64,000 nucleotides of DNA. Source: Epinephelus fuscoguttatus (taxonomy: Eukaryota > Chordata > Actinopteri > Perciformes > Serranidae). The stretch spans positions 37,119,822 through 37,183,821 of the forward strand of contig NC_064753.1 of NCBI RefSeq assembly GCF_011397635.1, given 5' to 3'. The notes under the pieces were generated by a model. It was given only the letters and a program-made list of their open reading frames with translations. It was not told where the DNA came from and did no database searches. Position numbers and translations under genes: made by a program. Each line of letters opens with the position of its first letter. The stretch's first letter is position 1. Shown in pieces: positions 43,889 through 56,924 of the stretch.

Positions 43889-45032
43889 TATTGTCTCATA
43901 ATCAGCCCATGCTTTTAGCGCTTGCAGTCCATCCTCTGAAGGAGAGTCTTTGTGTTTTATTGCTCGCTGTAATGGTCAGTATCAGTGGGGGGTTTATGAA
44001 GTTCTGATTCTACAAATGCCAGAGAGGAATCAGTGTTGAATCTACAGCAGAACACGGCTCCCCCTTTTCCTTCCTGCCCCATAAATCCAGTTTTTCCATG
44101 CTCACAACATCACACAGTGCCTGCCACTTTCCGCCTGCAAGACTGGTCCTGCTGGCAAGACCAGCTTCACTTGATATTTAAACCAGACTGCTGCGGGGTC
44201 TGGACCAGCTGCGTGTTATCAAAACATCTGAATGGACGTAAGAGGAAATGAGGGCAAAGCTGTGGGTTTTGTGTTATAGTTTGCTTCTCCTCTGACTGTG
44301 CACTTATTATCACTTCTACAGATTAATTCATGTTCTGCGATGCCTGCAGCATAAACCTGTGTGTTCGGGTGGGCTTGCTGCCATGGGAATCTACTGTAAG
44401 TGAAACTCAGAGGGAAGCCTGTATGGGCGATGTTGGCCTCAGTTGATTAACACCATTAATTAATTAATCACTGATTACCCCGAGTGAGTACAGTGAGAAA
44501 CCATTACGTAACACCACTTACAGAAGCGATATGGCCTGCTCTGCTCTCTGTAACACAGAATGATTAATTCCAATCTCTGTTGCTGCTGCTGTTTTCCACA
44601 CAGTGTCTGCTGTTACCTAACAGTGTTTTTGCACTGGACCTGAAGCCAAGGTGCAGAACGGATCAGGAGTTCTTGCACTCATGTTAATTTCAGTGGCTGT
44701 TTGACCCTTACAGGAACTGTGTTATCCACGCACACACCCTGATCGCGTCAGACACAGCGCAACTTAGGTATTTCACAGCATTGTGAAAGAGGCCTACACA
44801 GAGAGAGTGTTTCTCCACTGGGGACTGTGTCTCCGGTACACAGGGGCAGTGTTTACATAATGGCATCCTTTTGTGGTTATAAGTACTATATAGGTAAGAC
44901 ATTCATGTATGATTGCTTCATTTCTAAACCTCTCTTGTCCTCGCCTGAATTTTTTTATTTGAGAAATCCTCCTCCTCATACCCATTAACTCAGAGTGAGC
45001 TGGCTGTCTCATCTCACTGCCTTCTGTTCCAG

Positions 45033-45088
45033 GATGTTTCTCTCTTCCTGCGTCAGCACCGACCACGTCCACGCACGGCTGCTCAAAG
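45033..45088 (+). other. Candidate short exon (unrecognised)
   Basis: A pyrimidine-rich acceptor (CACTGCCTTCTGTTCCAG) precedes it and AAAG|GTAAGG, a strong donor, follows. The 56-base segment is open in the frame MFLSSCVSTDHVHARLLK, which is phase-compatible with the candidate exon at 41802-41937. No family was recognised; a non-coding RNA exon is equally possible. Confidence 0.3.
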
Positions 45089-45561
45089 GTAAGGCAAGGT
45101 TAGCGTACGAAGAAACATGTACACACACTCCTGCATGACAATTACGTCCTGCACACAGGGCAGATGGGATCTCATTCTGCTGTTTGAATGATTTACTCTG
45201 AGGGTAGAGTGTTAGTGGGACGGGACAGTACTGTTACGTAATGCACAATAGTGCCACCACCACTGGCCTCGTATTAGCTTTGTTTTCTCATCAGAGGGTG
45301 ATGTATAGTTGGATGATTGTGTCATGGATCTGAGAGGAGGCCAGCAGCTACATATGTTACAGCAGCAACAAGTTTTCCATCGTGCATTTGTCAATTTTCA
45401 AATCATTGTTAAATATTGCTGAATGGTGCTTTGTAGTAGTTTTGTTTTCAAAAAGTGAGTCAGAAGAAATGTCTTTGCATTAAAGGAAGAATCCAAATTA
45501 TCGGCATGGCTGCAGATCTTGAATCTTTGACCTGTTTTGCCAGCATTTGTATTATGGTCAC

Positions 45562-45600
45562 TGAGGAGAGGAGAGGAGAGGAGAGGAGAGGAGAGGAGGA
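45562..45600. repeat. (GAGGA)n microsatellite
   Basis: About seven GAGGA/GGAGA units in tandem. Confidence 0.9.
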
Positions 45601-46440
45601 CCATCTGCCTTTGCTTTGCCGTCCTCTCACCATCTGTGAGTGGAGCATCCTCAGACCTACAGGGCTCTGTCTGTGTATCTGTGTATGTGGGTGTGTGTTG
45701 GGGGTATGAGCTATCCTCTCTACGATGTGATGTAACCTGTTTTGCTTGCACCTCGCCCTCAGACAAACGACAAAAAAACACATTCAATTCTCGGGATATT
45801 CTGGAGAGACATGATTAAGTGATCTGGCAGGGACATTGTGTTTATTGTGTGTGTGTGCTCTGTGTGTGTGTTTGATGTGATTGAATTTGTTTGTATGGGG
45901 TCAGAGATAAAACTGGGTGTTTGGTGGTGATGTAAGAGGATCAGACGCTTTGGAATCTGGAGGTTTCCTAACAGGACTAATACAGAAACCTTTCACCCAA
46001 AGGTGCTCGTGTGTTTGAAACCAACAGGTTTGATAACAAACATGTTATCAAAGTCACTGTCCTTGTTTCCTAGATTTTGCCTGGGTATTTTTGGGATGGC
46101 ACAAGCGTGAATTAATCTGGTGTAAATTTAGATGTAGCCTTAATTAGTCCAGAGAAGCTTCCCGCACACATTTAGACACTGGAGGTTTAATCTTACAGAG
46201 TGTTGTGCTACTAATTCACTAGTCTTTAAATGTTACCTACTAGTATGCATCTGGGCAAACATACATACATGCAACAATCTCCAAAACAAAACAAACCACC
46301 AAAACAAAACAAAAATAGCAGCTTTCATTGTTTCAAGCAGCAGAAAAAGGATTTGAATAAATCCTATAAAATTCTAAGCCAAGGTTCATGTCAACAATTT
46401 TGTTTTTTCCAGTTCCAGTAGAGCGTTAGTGGCACGTGAC

Positions 46441-46993
46441 CAGAGGTGGGTAGAGTAGCCAAATATTGTACTCAAGTAAGAGTACTGATACTTCAGAACA
46501 ATATTACTCAAATAAAAGTAAAAAGTAGTCATCCAAATAATTACTTGAGTAAGAGTAAAAGAGTATTTGGTGAGTACTGAGCAACTGCTGAGTAACGTCT
46601 GATTTATTTATAAAATAAGAACATGAACGTAATCAATCAATCAAAAATAATAATCTGCAAATTCATGTATTTTAAACAATACCCCTTTAACTAAAACAAA
46701 AATAAATTAAATCTTTACAAACATAACATAAATCAAGGCACAAGAAACACAAATATATTCTTATATATACTGTACATATATATATATATATGTAATTGTA
46801 ATTATGTACTCAGAGGTGGATAGGGTAGCCAAATATTGTACTCAAGTAAGAGTATTGTTGCTTTAAAACAATATAACTCAAGTAAAAGTAAAAAGTATTT
46901 TGCATTAAAACTACTCTGAAAAGTACAATTTATCCAAAAAGTTACTCAAGTAAATGTAACTGAGTAAATGTAACTAGTTACTACCCACCTCTG
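46441..46993. mobile_element. hAT-like MITE with 8-bp target-site duplication
   Basis: The ends are CAGAGGTGGGTAG (46441) and CTACCCACCTCTG (ending 46993), exact inverted repeats. They are flanked by CACGTGAC at 46433-46440 and 46994-47001, an 8-bp duplication typical of hAT elements. A second copy of the left end (CAGAGGTGGATAGGGTAGCC) starts at about 46811, so the element is composite. There is no transposase. Confidence 0.85.
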
Positions 46994-47001
46994 CACGTGA
47001 C

Positions 47002-48000
47002 AGTATTACTGCTTAAACACAATAGTGCTACAACCATTGGTCTGGAATTAGTCCTTTTTTCTCTTTAAAGTTTGACAAACAGTTTGTTGAATTTGTTTCA
47101 GACCCAAGATAAGGCCAGCAGCTACAGTGTTAGCAGGCTAATCAATTAGACTGCAATGAGCAGATGTTATGGAAGCAACAAGTCGTCAATGTTTAAATCA
47201 TCATTGAATTATTGCTAAATGATGCTTTGCCAACATTTCTTATGGAAGCAAATAAGAGACTTGCACTAAGTATTTCAGTTTAAACAGCCACAGAATACTT
47301 AATCATGAAATTTAAACATCAATGAACTCATAGCATTAAAAAATGTCACTTTGTAAACCATGAATCTGAAAGTATTTGTCCTAATTACATCTCTTCAAAC
47401 TCAAAATATGAAAGGTCTTGATTTGGAAATTCAAAAGCTATATTAGAATGTTTGTTTTCCCATGTTCACAACTTCAGATCCAAAAATAAAGTTTCAGAAT
47501 TTCAAAAATTCAGGGTCAAATTCAGATCTAAATATTCAGGTTACACAAAATCAAATAGAACAGCAGATATAGTACAATCAAACTGGACGACTCACCAGAG
47601 CCCCATCATTCTCCCTGTAGTCATCATTGGGTTTCAGTTTTTGAGCCGCTGTCTTGGTCGCATGGCCTACAGTCTGTGCTCTGGTAGGCCTGAAATTGGT
47701 TGCCAGTCCTGTCCTAGGTAGCCTGAATGTTCCGATTTGACATTTTTTTGAGTTGAATTTTTAAATTTGAATTTGGCCAATAGAATTTGAGCGACCTGAG
47801 ACAATTTTTCTGAAGTTCTGAAACTTAAATTTTTGGATTTGAATTTATGAACACTGAAAAAATATATTCATGCACATCAAAAGATTTCATATTCTAATTT
47901 CGATGTGGTGAATTCAGAACAAATACATTCAGATTCACTGTTTCCACTATTTTAAAGTAAAATATTTGAATGATATTAATTCAGTGTTGTAAATTTCAGT
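47002..48000. other. Spacer without recognised feature
   Basis: AT-rich DNA with many TTCAGA/TTTGAA-type repeats of low complexity (about 47450-47990). No exon was recognised. Confidence 0.35.
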
Positions 48001-48004
48001 ATTA

Positions 48005-48530
48005 AGTATCCATCCATCCATTTTCATTTAACTGGGGCCAGGTCGCACGGGGAGCAGGCCAAGCAAAGCACCCCAGACATCCCTCTCCTCGGCAACGCTT
48101 TCTAGCTCTTCCTGGGGGACCGCAAGGTGTTCCCAGGCCAGACGAGATATGTAATCCCTTCAGCGTGTTCTGGGTCTGCCCCGGGGCCTCCTACCAGTAG
48201 GACGTGCAGGAGGGGCGCCCAGGAGCATCCTATCTCTAAGGCTGAGCCCAGCCACCCCACAGAGGGAGCTCATTTCCACCACTTGTATCCATGATCTCAT
48301 TCTTTCGGTCACTACCCAGAGTTCATGACCATAGGTGAGGGTTGGGACGTAGATGGACCAGTAAATCGAAAGCTTTGCTTTCCAGCTCAGCTCCCTCTTC
48401 ACCACGACGGACCGGCGCAGCACCCGCATCACTGCAGAAGCCGCACCGACCCGCCGATCCATCTCACGCTCCATTCTACCCTCACTCATGAACAAGACCC
48501 CAAGATACTTGAACTCCCTTGCTTGTATTC
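48005..48530 (-). mobile_element. LINE reverse-transcriptase 3' fragment with internal deletion
   Basis: The minus-strand frame 48495-48160 reads WKAKLSIYWSIYVPTLTYGH, ELWVVTERMRS and VAGLSLRDRM, then PTGRRPRGRPRTR, the C-terminal part of a fish LINE ORF. A stretch expected between RDR and PTGRRPRGRP is missing. The LINE 3' end falls at a GGATGGATGG tail (48008-48021). It is 5'-truncated and dead. The clade (RTE/Rex3-like or other) is uncertain. Confidence 0.75.
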
Positions 48531-48829
48531 AGTGGTTGTTAAAATTAAAGTACTTATGTGTCATATTTGCTTCCATAATTTCTGCTTTCCAGCACTTTGG
48601 GAAACAGGGAAAGCTCGAGGAGAGGAGAGGAAGCTTACCAGCACACATTTAGACAACTGGAAGTATAATCTTGAGATATGTTGTGCTTCTAACTTGATAT
48701 TTTTAAAATCTTACATACCTATATTTATTGTGGCAATTTTACACACTATCCATACATGCCACTATCTCCAGGACAGGTTTCCCCAAGACAAGAAAAGCAA
48801 CTTTCAAGCGGCAGAAAAAGGATTTAAAT

Positions 48830-48895
48830 ATTCATTCATTCATTCATTCATTCATTCATCTTCTAACCGCTTCATCCTCTTGAGGGTCGCGGGGG
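48830..48895 (-). repeat. (ATTC)n and tail fragment of an L2-type SINE/LINE
   Basis: (TTCA)n at 48830-48858 is followed by CTTCTAACCGCTTCATCCTC, then TTGAGGGTCGCGG. This is the reverse complement of the tail seen at about 57110-57165. Confidence 0.7.
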
Positions 48896-51215
48896 GATAT
48901 ATATCCTACAAAATTCTGAGCCAAGATTAATATCAACTTTTTTATCACAGTCCTAGGTTCAGTCACTTCCTAAACGCTGAATAACACACTTCAGTGGAAA
49001 CTTTTTTGGCCTTTTTATGGCAATAAAACCATAAAGATTAAGAAACAAGGTCAAAGTTGTAGAAGCCACCCGTTTCCTTCCACAGCGGTGAAGAAAACAA
49101 ATTCCGGAGAAGCTCACTGTTCAATGTCTGAAGGAGATCATAAAACTGATAATTTCTCAGAGTACACACTGTTCACAGCATTACAATGGACAGAGAGAGA
49201 GAGAGGTCACCAGAGATTGATAGATATGAAATGCTTTGTATGATATCTGCTATCTAGATGTGTGGCTATGTTACCGCAGCACCTCTGTTCTGTCATTCTC
49301 GTCTTACCGTCCACAAGGTCTTATTACTCAAAATATTTGGGTTTCAAATAAGGACGTCCTGTGTTATCATTATCAGTGCTCTGCAGTCTGAACATATTTC
49401 ATAACTCCTGCTTTGTCTGTGTTTTGTGCATGTTCTTAGTGCTGTGTTAATGATCTGTTTCTGTGTCAGACTAATTGTATGTTTGATTGTAAACACTGGT
49501 GTTTTTTGTCAAAGTGTGTATCTGTCTGTGTGCATGTATTTGAGTCAAGGTCAGGACGTTGTTCCCATCTAGAAGACCTGTGACTTCATTTTCAACAATT
49601 ACATAACTCCCCTCTTATCTCTCCTCCCAGACTTTCCTTCAACAGAGGCTAATTTCCATTCGCTGACTTTTAGCAGCTTTCTTCAATCCCCAACAGTATC
49701 AAGCCTCTTATCTCACATCGGGTCAGACCAGCAGTACGTATAGGTTTGATTGCCCTCTTCTCTCAGAGTGTGTGTCACTGGCGGTGAACAGCAGCGCTCT
49801 CCATTAATCACAGGCTGATCGCAGCTGAACCTGAAACTCGGGCAGATTGCTCGGCGTGTTGGCCTCCGTCCCTCTTCAGTTTCCCTTCAGCTAAGCTCAG
49901 GAGGACCACAGAGTGGATGGTGCATTGATGTGAAGCAGTAATGGGCTTGTGTCGAACACAGCCAGCCAACAGCATTAAGGTTACCAGCATGGGTTTCGGG
50001 CCTGTCTTTTAAATGTGGCAGCAGTCACTGAATAGCAGTGTGGCTGCTCTCGCTGCCATGCCTCCTTGGCCTCCCTGTATTGGCTCTGTGTGTCTGTCAC
50101 TGCGGATCGATGCAGCACTACAAAAGCACACAGTGTTCAGCTCTATCGGCAGAGTGGCAGGTCTAATGGGGAGCCTGTCTGGCCAATCTTGGCCTGACCT
50201 AGCCAAGCTGTCACTGTGATCTGCCCACCCCTGAATACAAATTATTGGATAGAAGGGATCCACAGTGCTCTGCTTGGATTGGCCATCTACTCATCTCTGA
50301 GCTGACATCATTGGCCACCTGCTGCAAAAATTCAGAGGAACCTTATCTGAGATGAATCCCTCAAAGACTTGCCAGGGTTTGAAAGTCAATACAGGCCTCA
50401 TATCTGGTGAACGCATAACACATCTTTAGTAATTGCATTTTTCCAGTCACATGACAAGCAGGTCTGTGTCAGTCTATTGACTGGCCTGTCTAAAGCATCA
50501 ATCATTAACCTGTGCTACTATGACACTGTGTCACAGGAAGGGATGTGGAAAAACACACTGCAGTTGTTACACGTCAGCTGCACTGCATCCGTCCTCTTCC
50601 AGGGGACACTGAACTCAGGTTTGTTTTGCAATAACATGTAATCCTGTACCACGGAATGCTACAGCTCTTGGACCCACTGAGGTGTGTGTCTGGAAACTTG
50701 TGTGTGTATTTATGTGCGTATGTGTTTTCCCAGCTGCACTGCATGCTCCACAGTACACCCTAGTGTGGGATGATAAGTTGGAGCAGAGTTTTTTGGTGGA
50801 TGGGTCACTGCAGTTCACTTCATTTTTGCTCCTCTGCACTGCTGAAGAATATGTTGCATAATAATGATTTCAAAAAAAAAAAGAAAAAAAAAAGCAAATG
50901 AATCAGGATTAGGATTCTCCTTTGCATCTGTTGGACACTTCTTTGCAGACTGCATAACTCTTATCAGGAAGGATTAGATTGGCAGATTGGGGTGGAGCAG
51001 AGTTCACCCAAAAATCCCATTAAGAGCACATCAGAATTTGGGATAGATGGATTGTATCATATTCTGTTGCATAAGACGACAGAGGAGCCCCTACCTCTTT
51101 TCACCCCTGCTGAAACATTTCTCTTTCTGTCCAAATGAACACGCCTCCTGTGATGTCACAGTGGAAATGCTCCACTAACAATGAGACCAATCAATACACT
51201 CTTTGCTATGAGTGT
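48896..51215. other. Spacer without recognised gene
   Basis: No exon or named repeat could be supported. Confidence 0.35.
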
Positions 51216-51218
51216 GTG

Positions 51219-51220
<2 letters not shown>

Positions 51221-51253
<33 letters not shown>
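51221..51253. repeat. (GT)n microsatellite
   Basis: An uninterrupted GT run. Confidence 0.95.
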
Positions 51254-51254
<1 letters not shown>

Positions 51255-51597
51255 ACGCGGGGACATGCACTTTCTAATTATAGTTGGTAATGAATGGATG
51301 ACCGTGTGCTTTCAGATAAATCCAATAGCACAGACGGGTCAAGGCGACAAGCCAGAGCTCATTTTTTACACCTCTGTTGAATCCCCGCTCAGACATCCAG
51401 GAATGTAATGAAAGATCTCATCTAAATGAGAGCGACTGCAAATGTTTTTCCTCCTCTTCTTTGAATTTAGATCAAGGATTTTTCTGTTACGTAAACGCTT
51501 TTATGCTCACCTGCAGAGGAGCTCAGCTCAGGAGGTATTATGAAAAAAAGAAAACAATCTTGTGTACTAGAAAAATTTATTGAGGTCATATCTTGAC

Positions 51598-51800
51598 ATG
51601 GGGGCGACACTGTGGTGCAGTTGTTAGAACTGTCACCTGTCAGCTTGGGCCCTTCTGTGTGGAGTTTGCATGTTCTCCATGCGTCAGTCTGGGTTTTCTC
51701 CAGGTTTTTCGGCCTCCTCACAGTCCAAAGACGTGCAGGTTAGGTCAACTGTTGACTCTACCCTTAGCTATGGATGTGCATGGTTGTCTGTCGAATGTAA
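51598..51800 (+). mobile_element. SINE with L2-type body, 3'-truncated
   Basis: GACACTGTGGTGCAGTTGTT (head) is followed by TCTGTGTGGAGTTTGCATGT and CACAGTCCAAAGACGTGCAG, in the same order as the copies at 25885 and 56925. It then diverges. Confidence 0.65.
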
Positions 51801-52321
51801 AAATAGTGTACATAGCTACGATGACATCACTTATTGGTTTGGGGAATCCAATTTTTGAAGCCTAGAGTTCAGCATATTGGCTGTCACCATCTTCGTTTTT
51901 TTGGAGCCAGATGTAACCATACTTGGGCGAAAGGCTGGTGCCATGGAGGAGCGAGGGGTGGATCTGACTGAGAACCATCCCGGCAGGATAAGCAGCAATG
52001 TTTCTGTGAAAATCAACCGCTTTTTGACACTGAATCAGCAGCAATGACTCACTAAATAACAACTGGTTTTGTTGTTTGTTGATCTCAAACAGTGCTCTGC
52101 AGCTTCTGCAGGCATCTTGCCAAGGTGTCACGCTATCCACCATCCCCTTCAACTCCCAATGACAAAGTCAGCACATATATTAGCTCACTTTAGAAACATT
52201 TATATGATCCACATGAAGCATGCAAATGTAACATATTCATGTGTTGTGATAAGAAGATCAACACCACTCATATTAGTCCATTCAATACAAGGCTACAGCC
52301 AGCAGATGGTTAGCATATTCA

Positions 52322-52588
52322 TTCATTCATTTTCCGTAACACTTATCATGTTCGGGGTCATGGGGGTCAAGTAAGCTGGCAAGAAGCAAGGTACACCCTG
52401 TGGACACGTCACCAGACTATCACAGGGCTGACTTATAGTAACAAACTACCATTCATGCTGACATTCACACCTGACACATGCAATTTCCTCACAGAGGGGC
52501 TTCCCCACCCACCACCCCGAGTTCGAGCAAGGAACCCTCTTGCTGTGAGGCAACAATGCTAACCACTGCGACACCGTGCCACCTCGGT
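52322..52588 (-). mobile_element. SINE with L2-type body, reverse orientation
   Basis: Read on the minus strand it runs GTGGCACGGTGTCGCAGTGG (head), then TTGCCTCACAGCAAGAGGGT, CAGCCCTGTGATAGTCTGGT, and ends in a GAATGAATGAAT tail. Confidence 0.75.
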
Positions 52589-53335
52589 TAGCATAGCTTA
52601 GCATAAATACTGGAAATAGAGCGAACCAGCTAGGCTTACTAATCAACACATTTTTTTTTATTGTGGAAAAAAATTTAATCTAAAAATGTCAGCTTGTTTT
52701 ATGGGGGGTTTGTGCCAGAAAATTTTTTGAATAGGTGCAGTGACCTCTTCTTCCTCTATGGGCTCTCCATGCAGACAACCAGCAGAGAATCCAGGTTTTC
52801 CCATTATGTTGGAAAACAACATGCAAATTAGTACAATATAAACTTTATTTCTTGGAGAAATAGGATGCAACATTGCCAGAAGAAACAGACTTGATTAGGT
52901 AATCATAATCCAATGTGATAACTTTGGTGCATCAGGGCAGATAAGAGTGAAATCAATGGCTGTTTTTGTTTAATTGCATAACTGGTCTTAGTCATGCATG
53001 AGCTGCTGATCTCTGTAGGCTGTGTTCCTTTTACAAACTGCAGAGGAGAGCTTAGCAACACTAGTGGTGGATGTGGAGTGGCAGTATAGTTTTGTGCAGA
53101 AAACAAAAAAACAGATGGAGGTAAATTGTCATCTAGGATGATGATTACCTGCAACGCATTCAGGTGCACATGAAAATTGCACAGGTAATGCTTTGGGATT
53201 CAGCGTTTCATCACAAGATCAGTGACACACTCTGTCACTCTGTGCATCTTCTGTCGCTCTGCTGTATTTCTCCCTTTGTTTCTGAAATTGTCGGCATCTC
53301 AGGATAATTGGTACATGTCTCACCCAAATTTCCAG

Positions 53336-53402
53336 GTGCTTATGGCATTGTGAAACTGAAGCAGGAAATCACTATGATGATGTATGCTATCAAATTTGAA
53401 GG
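53336..53402 (+). other. Exon-like segment with a kinase glycine-loop-like reading
   Basis: After the acceptor CCAAATTTCCAG, one frame reads GAYGIVKLKQEITMMMYAIK, resembling a protein-kinase GxxGxV loop followed at about the usual spacing by an AxK lysine. A possible donor GG|GTGAAC follows at 53402. No neighbouring kinase exon was found, so this may be chance. Confidence 0.15.
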
Positions 53403-53849
53403 GTGAACAAGCACAAACTCACTCAATTTTGCCTTTTTTCCAGGTGAGGGCCTGAGGCTTTGTTAGCAAGCCTACCGCTTCTGTGTGTGTATGTACTGTT
53501 CTCACAGACTGTGCATGAGCAAATATTACCTTGCAATAATCCCTTTTGTTAGCGGAGAGAGCGCCTGTGGCCTCGAGACAGGCTCAATGGATACATTTAA
53601 TGCAGAATCTATGCTTCACAAAGAGCTTGGAGAATGTGGGAAGGACACATTATGGCAGATAATTTAGATCATGGCAACATTTGCATCCAGTTTTGTAAAC
53701 ACAGATTTATTCATTCCACATCGCAGTCAGTGCATTTGCATTTATTCTAGATTGCATTCAGTGTTTAGAATTTGATTACGTCCTTATATTCACAGATATT
53801 TAAGAAGAGGACGTATTGAATTTTTAACTATGTTGTTATTTTTACAATA

Positions 53850-54112
53850 AGGCACGAAATACACACACACAGGACCTATGCACTTGCATTGATGGAAAGA
53901 TGTCTGAGCGTGGGGGCTGCCCATGGACAGGCACCCTGAGTAGTTGGGGTTCATTGCCTTGCTCATGGGCACCTTAACAGTGCCCAGGACATGAACTGGC
54001 ACCTCTCCAGCCACCAGTCCACACTCTGTACTTAGGCCATATGAGAATTGGAACTGACAACCCTCTGGTTCCCAAGCAAAGTCCCCACGGACTTAGCTAC
54101 TACCATCTTGAT
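53850..54112 (-). mobile_element. tRNA-derived SINE, reverse orientation
   Basis: On the minus strand the head GGTAGTAGCTAAGTCCGTGG and a B-box-like GTCAGTTCCAATTCT are followed by GAGCAAGGCAATGAACCCCA, a pattern common in fish SINEs. Confidence 0.6.
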
Positions 54113-54269
54113 ATTATGTAAGACAACAGCAGAGGGGAATCTCTACAAAACTACAATCAAATGCACAACCTTTGATTAAAAAAAAATGTATGAGATTTTT
54201 GATCACTGAAGTGACTGAGAAATATCCTTGTTTCAATAATGAATCATATGAGTATAAGTGTCACTAATA

Positions 54270-54820
54270 CCCCTTTTCCACTAAAATAAACACACGTGTG
54301 TTGTTTTTAAACACGCAAAAACAGGCCATACACTCATTTTTTATTGCCAGTGTATGAGTATGCCATCCAGTTTTTCTTTTTTGTCTTTATTTCTGTATGC
54401 GGTTATACAGATATTGTATTTGTGCCTCTCAGTTTTGCCAGACTTGGCATCTTTATTTCTGGTGCGTCACATTTGATATCACCCATCATGGAAAACAGGC
54501 TTAGTAAACAGTAGAAGGCAGAACGGAGGCTACTGAAAATGTTATCAAACTCGATACGGACTAATTTGAAACAATGTTCGAGTGTTACTTGGATGGAGAC
54601 AGACAGAATTTGTGGCTGAGATGACCAAGAGTTGCAGAAGTTACAGACAGTTGCATCAAAAAAGGGGTGATGTTTCCATCACTGCTGATGAGAGCTGGAG
54701 CCAATAAATACTCACGACATTGTCCCAGGAATGAGTACTGATTGTAATCTTTCTCACTAAAGACAAGAGCAAGATGTTGCCGGGGGTTAGCGTGTTTTTT
54801 CGTCTAATGGTAAAAGGCCT
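54270..54820. mobile_element. Non-autonomous DNA element with terminal inverted repeats
   Basis: The left end CCCCTTTTCCACTAAAATAA, then ACACACG, is an imperfect inverse of the right end CGTGTTTTTTCGTCTAATGG, then TAAAAGG. The termini resemble hAT-type MITEs. No coding frame and no clear target duplication was seen. Confidence 0.6.
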
Positions 54821-54829
54821 TCACAGTGA

Positions 54830-56900
54830 CAAATTCACAGAGAATTATCATTTAACTCTGCTCTTCCCCTCAGCTATGTGTGTTTAAGCTCATAGCTTTG
54901 GTTTCACAGCCTGCAGCTTTCACTGCTCTCATAGCTGATGTATGCACCACATGCTACCTACTGAGTATTGAATGAGAGACAGACCAAAGTCAGCAACTAC
55001 CTGGTGAATACTGTTGAACATTTAGCAGCTAAAGAGTCAGATATTTCCCTCAGGAGCTGGTGGATACCAAAAACTGAGCTAAAAGAAACTGAACTATCGG
55101 ACTGACATCCACTTGAATGCTCATGTTCTTTGTACCCATTTTGCTTTAAAAGAAAAAACTGATTTCTGGGAGAGAGGGATTTGATTTTCTCTAACCAGTC
55201 ACCAGAGACCAACGTATCCAACAAATATGATATCTGGCAATATTGAGGAAACATTACAAACAGATTTAGAAAAGCCTTGATAGTTGTATCTATCTTGTCT
55301 ATAGTGCTCGCCATTGGTGTTATCACTCCTCATTGGTTCCAGTGCATGAATTTGTGCTTCCTAGGACAGCAAAGATGTGACCTGTCATACTTTTCCTTAC
55401 TCTGCAAATGTTTGGCTTACCCTGACCCTAACCAGTCTCACTCCTCTTGCCAAAACCAGTTCAACCAACAAAGGCAACATGTACAAGCCAATCATAGGGA
55501 AAGTAGAATGGCACATGCCCTCGCTATCCTAGGAAACACTAATTTGCTTCCAGCACACCGCTTTACACTGCCTTGGCCCTGCCAGCGGTGCTAATTGGTT
55601 GTTTTTTATTTTAACTGAGAACCTGCTGTTATATGTCACAATGCCAGATGAATCATACAGCTCGAACTCAGTGGTGTGGGTGGATTCAAAGATCCAGACC
55701 CAGGCAAAAACACAGTATACTGTATTAATGCAAACTGACTTTTATGCAAGTCAGACTTCAGAGTTTTTATTATTTATTTCTTGACCAAGACTCAGCTGAA
55801 CTTAGGTTCGCCACAGAAATGTTTAGTTATGTTCCACCGACAGCCTATAAATGTTCATCATGTCTATAAAGTTTTCTGCTCTATCTTTAAGCAGAGGCAC
55901 GCTGCTCACACCTCTGCTTAACCTCAATCTCCTGTGTGTGTTTCTCCTCAGTTCTAGAAATATGTTTGTTAAATCTTTCCACTTGACATGAAAGACTGAC
56001 TCTACAGTGGTGCTTTTACACACCATATTCAACTATATATGAATACAGACCATGCAATGTATCAACACGCATCAATGTGTTGGTACTGCAGGGTCTTGTG
56101 TGGTATGTAATGAGGACCTCAGGGCCAGTCAGGGGAAACAGTTGGATACAACAGAGACTGAGGTGAGTGTGGAGGGTGCGAGAGCTGCTGTTTGCCTCTT
56201 CTTACTCCTCCTGAGGGGAAGCAGACAAACAGCGTCCTCCCTTCAGGCCAGCCTGTGTGACAATTTGCTTTCCACTGTGGGGCTTTGGGCTTTACAGGTA
56301 GACACACTGGGAGTTTGTTAGCGAATGTGCCCGACTTGCTGATAAGGAAGCAGAGCCGTGAAGTGTGCAGCGGTGGTCTAACATCTGCTGCTAAGCCCTC
56401 GCCATCCCCTCTGCCCATTAGGTTTGTGTGTGCAGCCAAGCAGAACATCTCCCACGTGTTACTCACATACAGTGACACAGGCTATGCACATGATTTAACA
56501 ATATGTCCTTTCTACACATGCCTACACAATGACCTATACAAACACAAAGCTCACAGATAGACACAGTAAATATGCATTTGTGTACACACACTGTCCTTAA
56601 TGCAATGCAGATAAACCTGTAGTGATGTCTTGAAGATGTGCTGAATGCCTCTGAGGTCAGTTACATAATGTGAGAGTATCAGAACAGACAGCACAGTGTC
56701 TCATTTCTTCAAGCAAAATGTCTTAGTATACATGAATTTATGCTGTTGCTAGTTTAGCCCTTTTAAAGTTCAGTAAAACTGAAAGATAACTGGGTTTTAT
56801 TTTACATATTTGGTCATGTCCTGTAGTCTTCATCCAAGGGGCAGCCCTTAGCATCTCACTGCATCAGGCCCCCAGGAAGTGCACCAGGCTTTTAAGCCAT
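54830..56900. other. Spacer without recognised gene
   Basis: No exon or named repeat was supported. Confidence 0.35.
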
Positions 56901-56924
56901 TTTTTGTAGTTGCAAAACTGCTTC

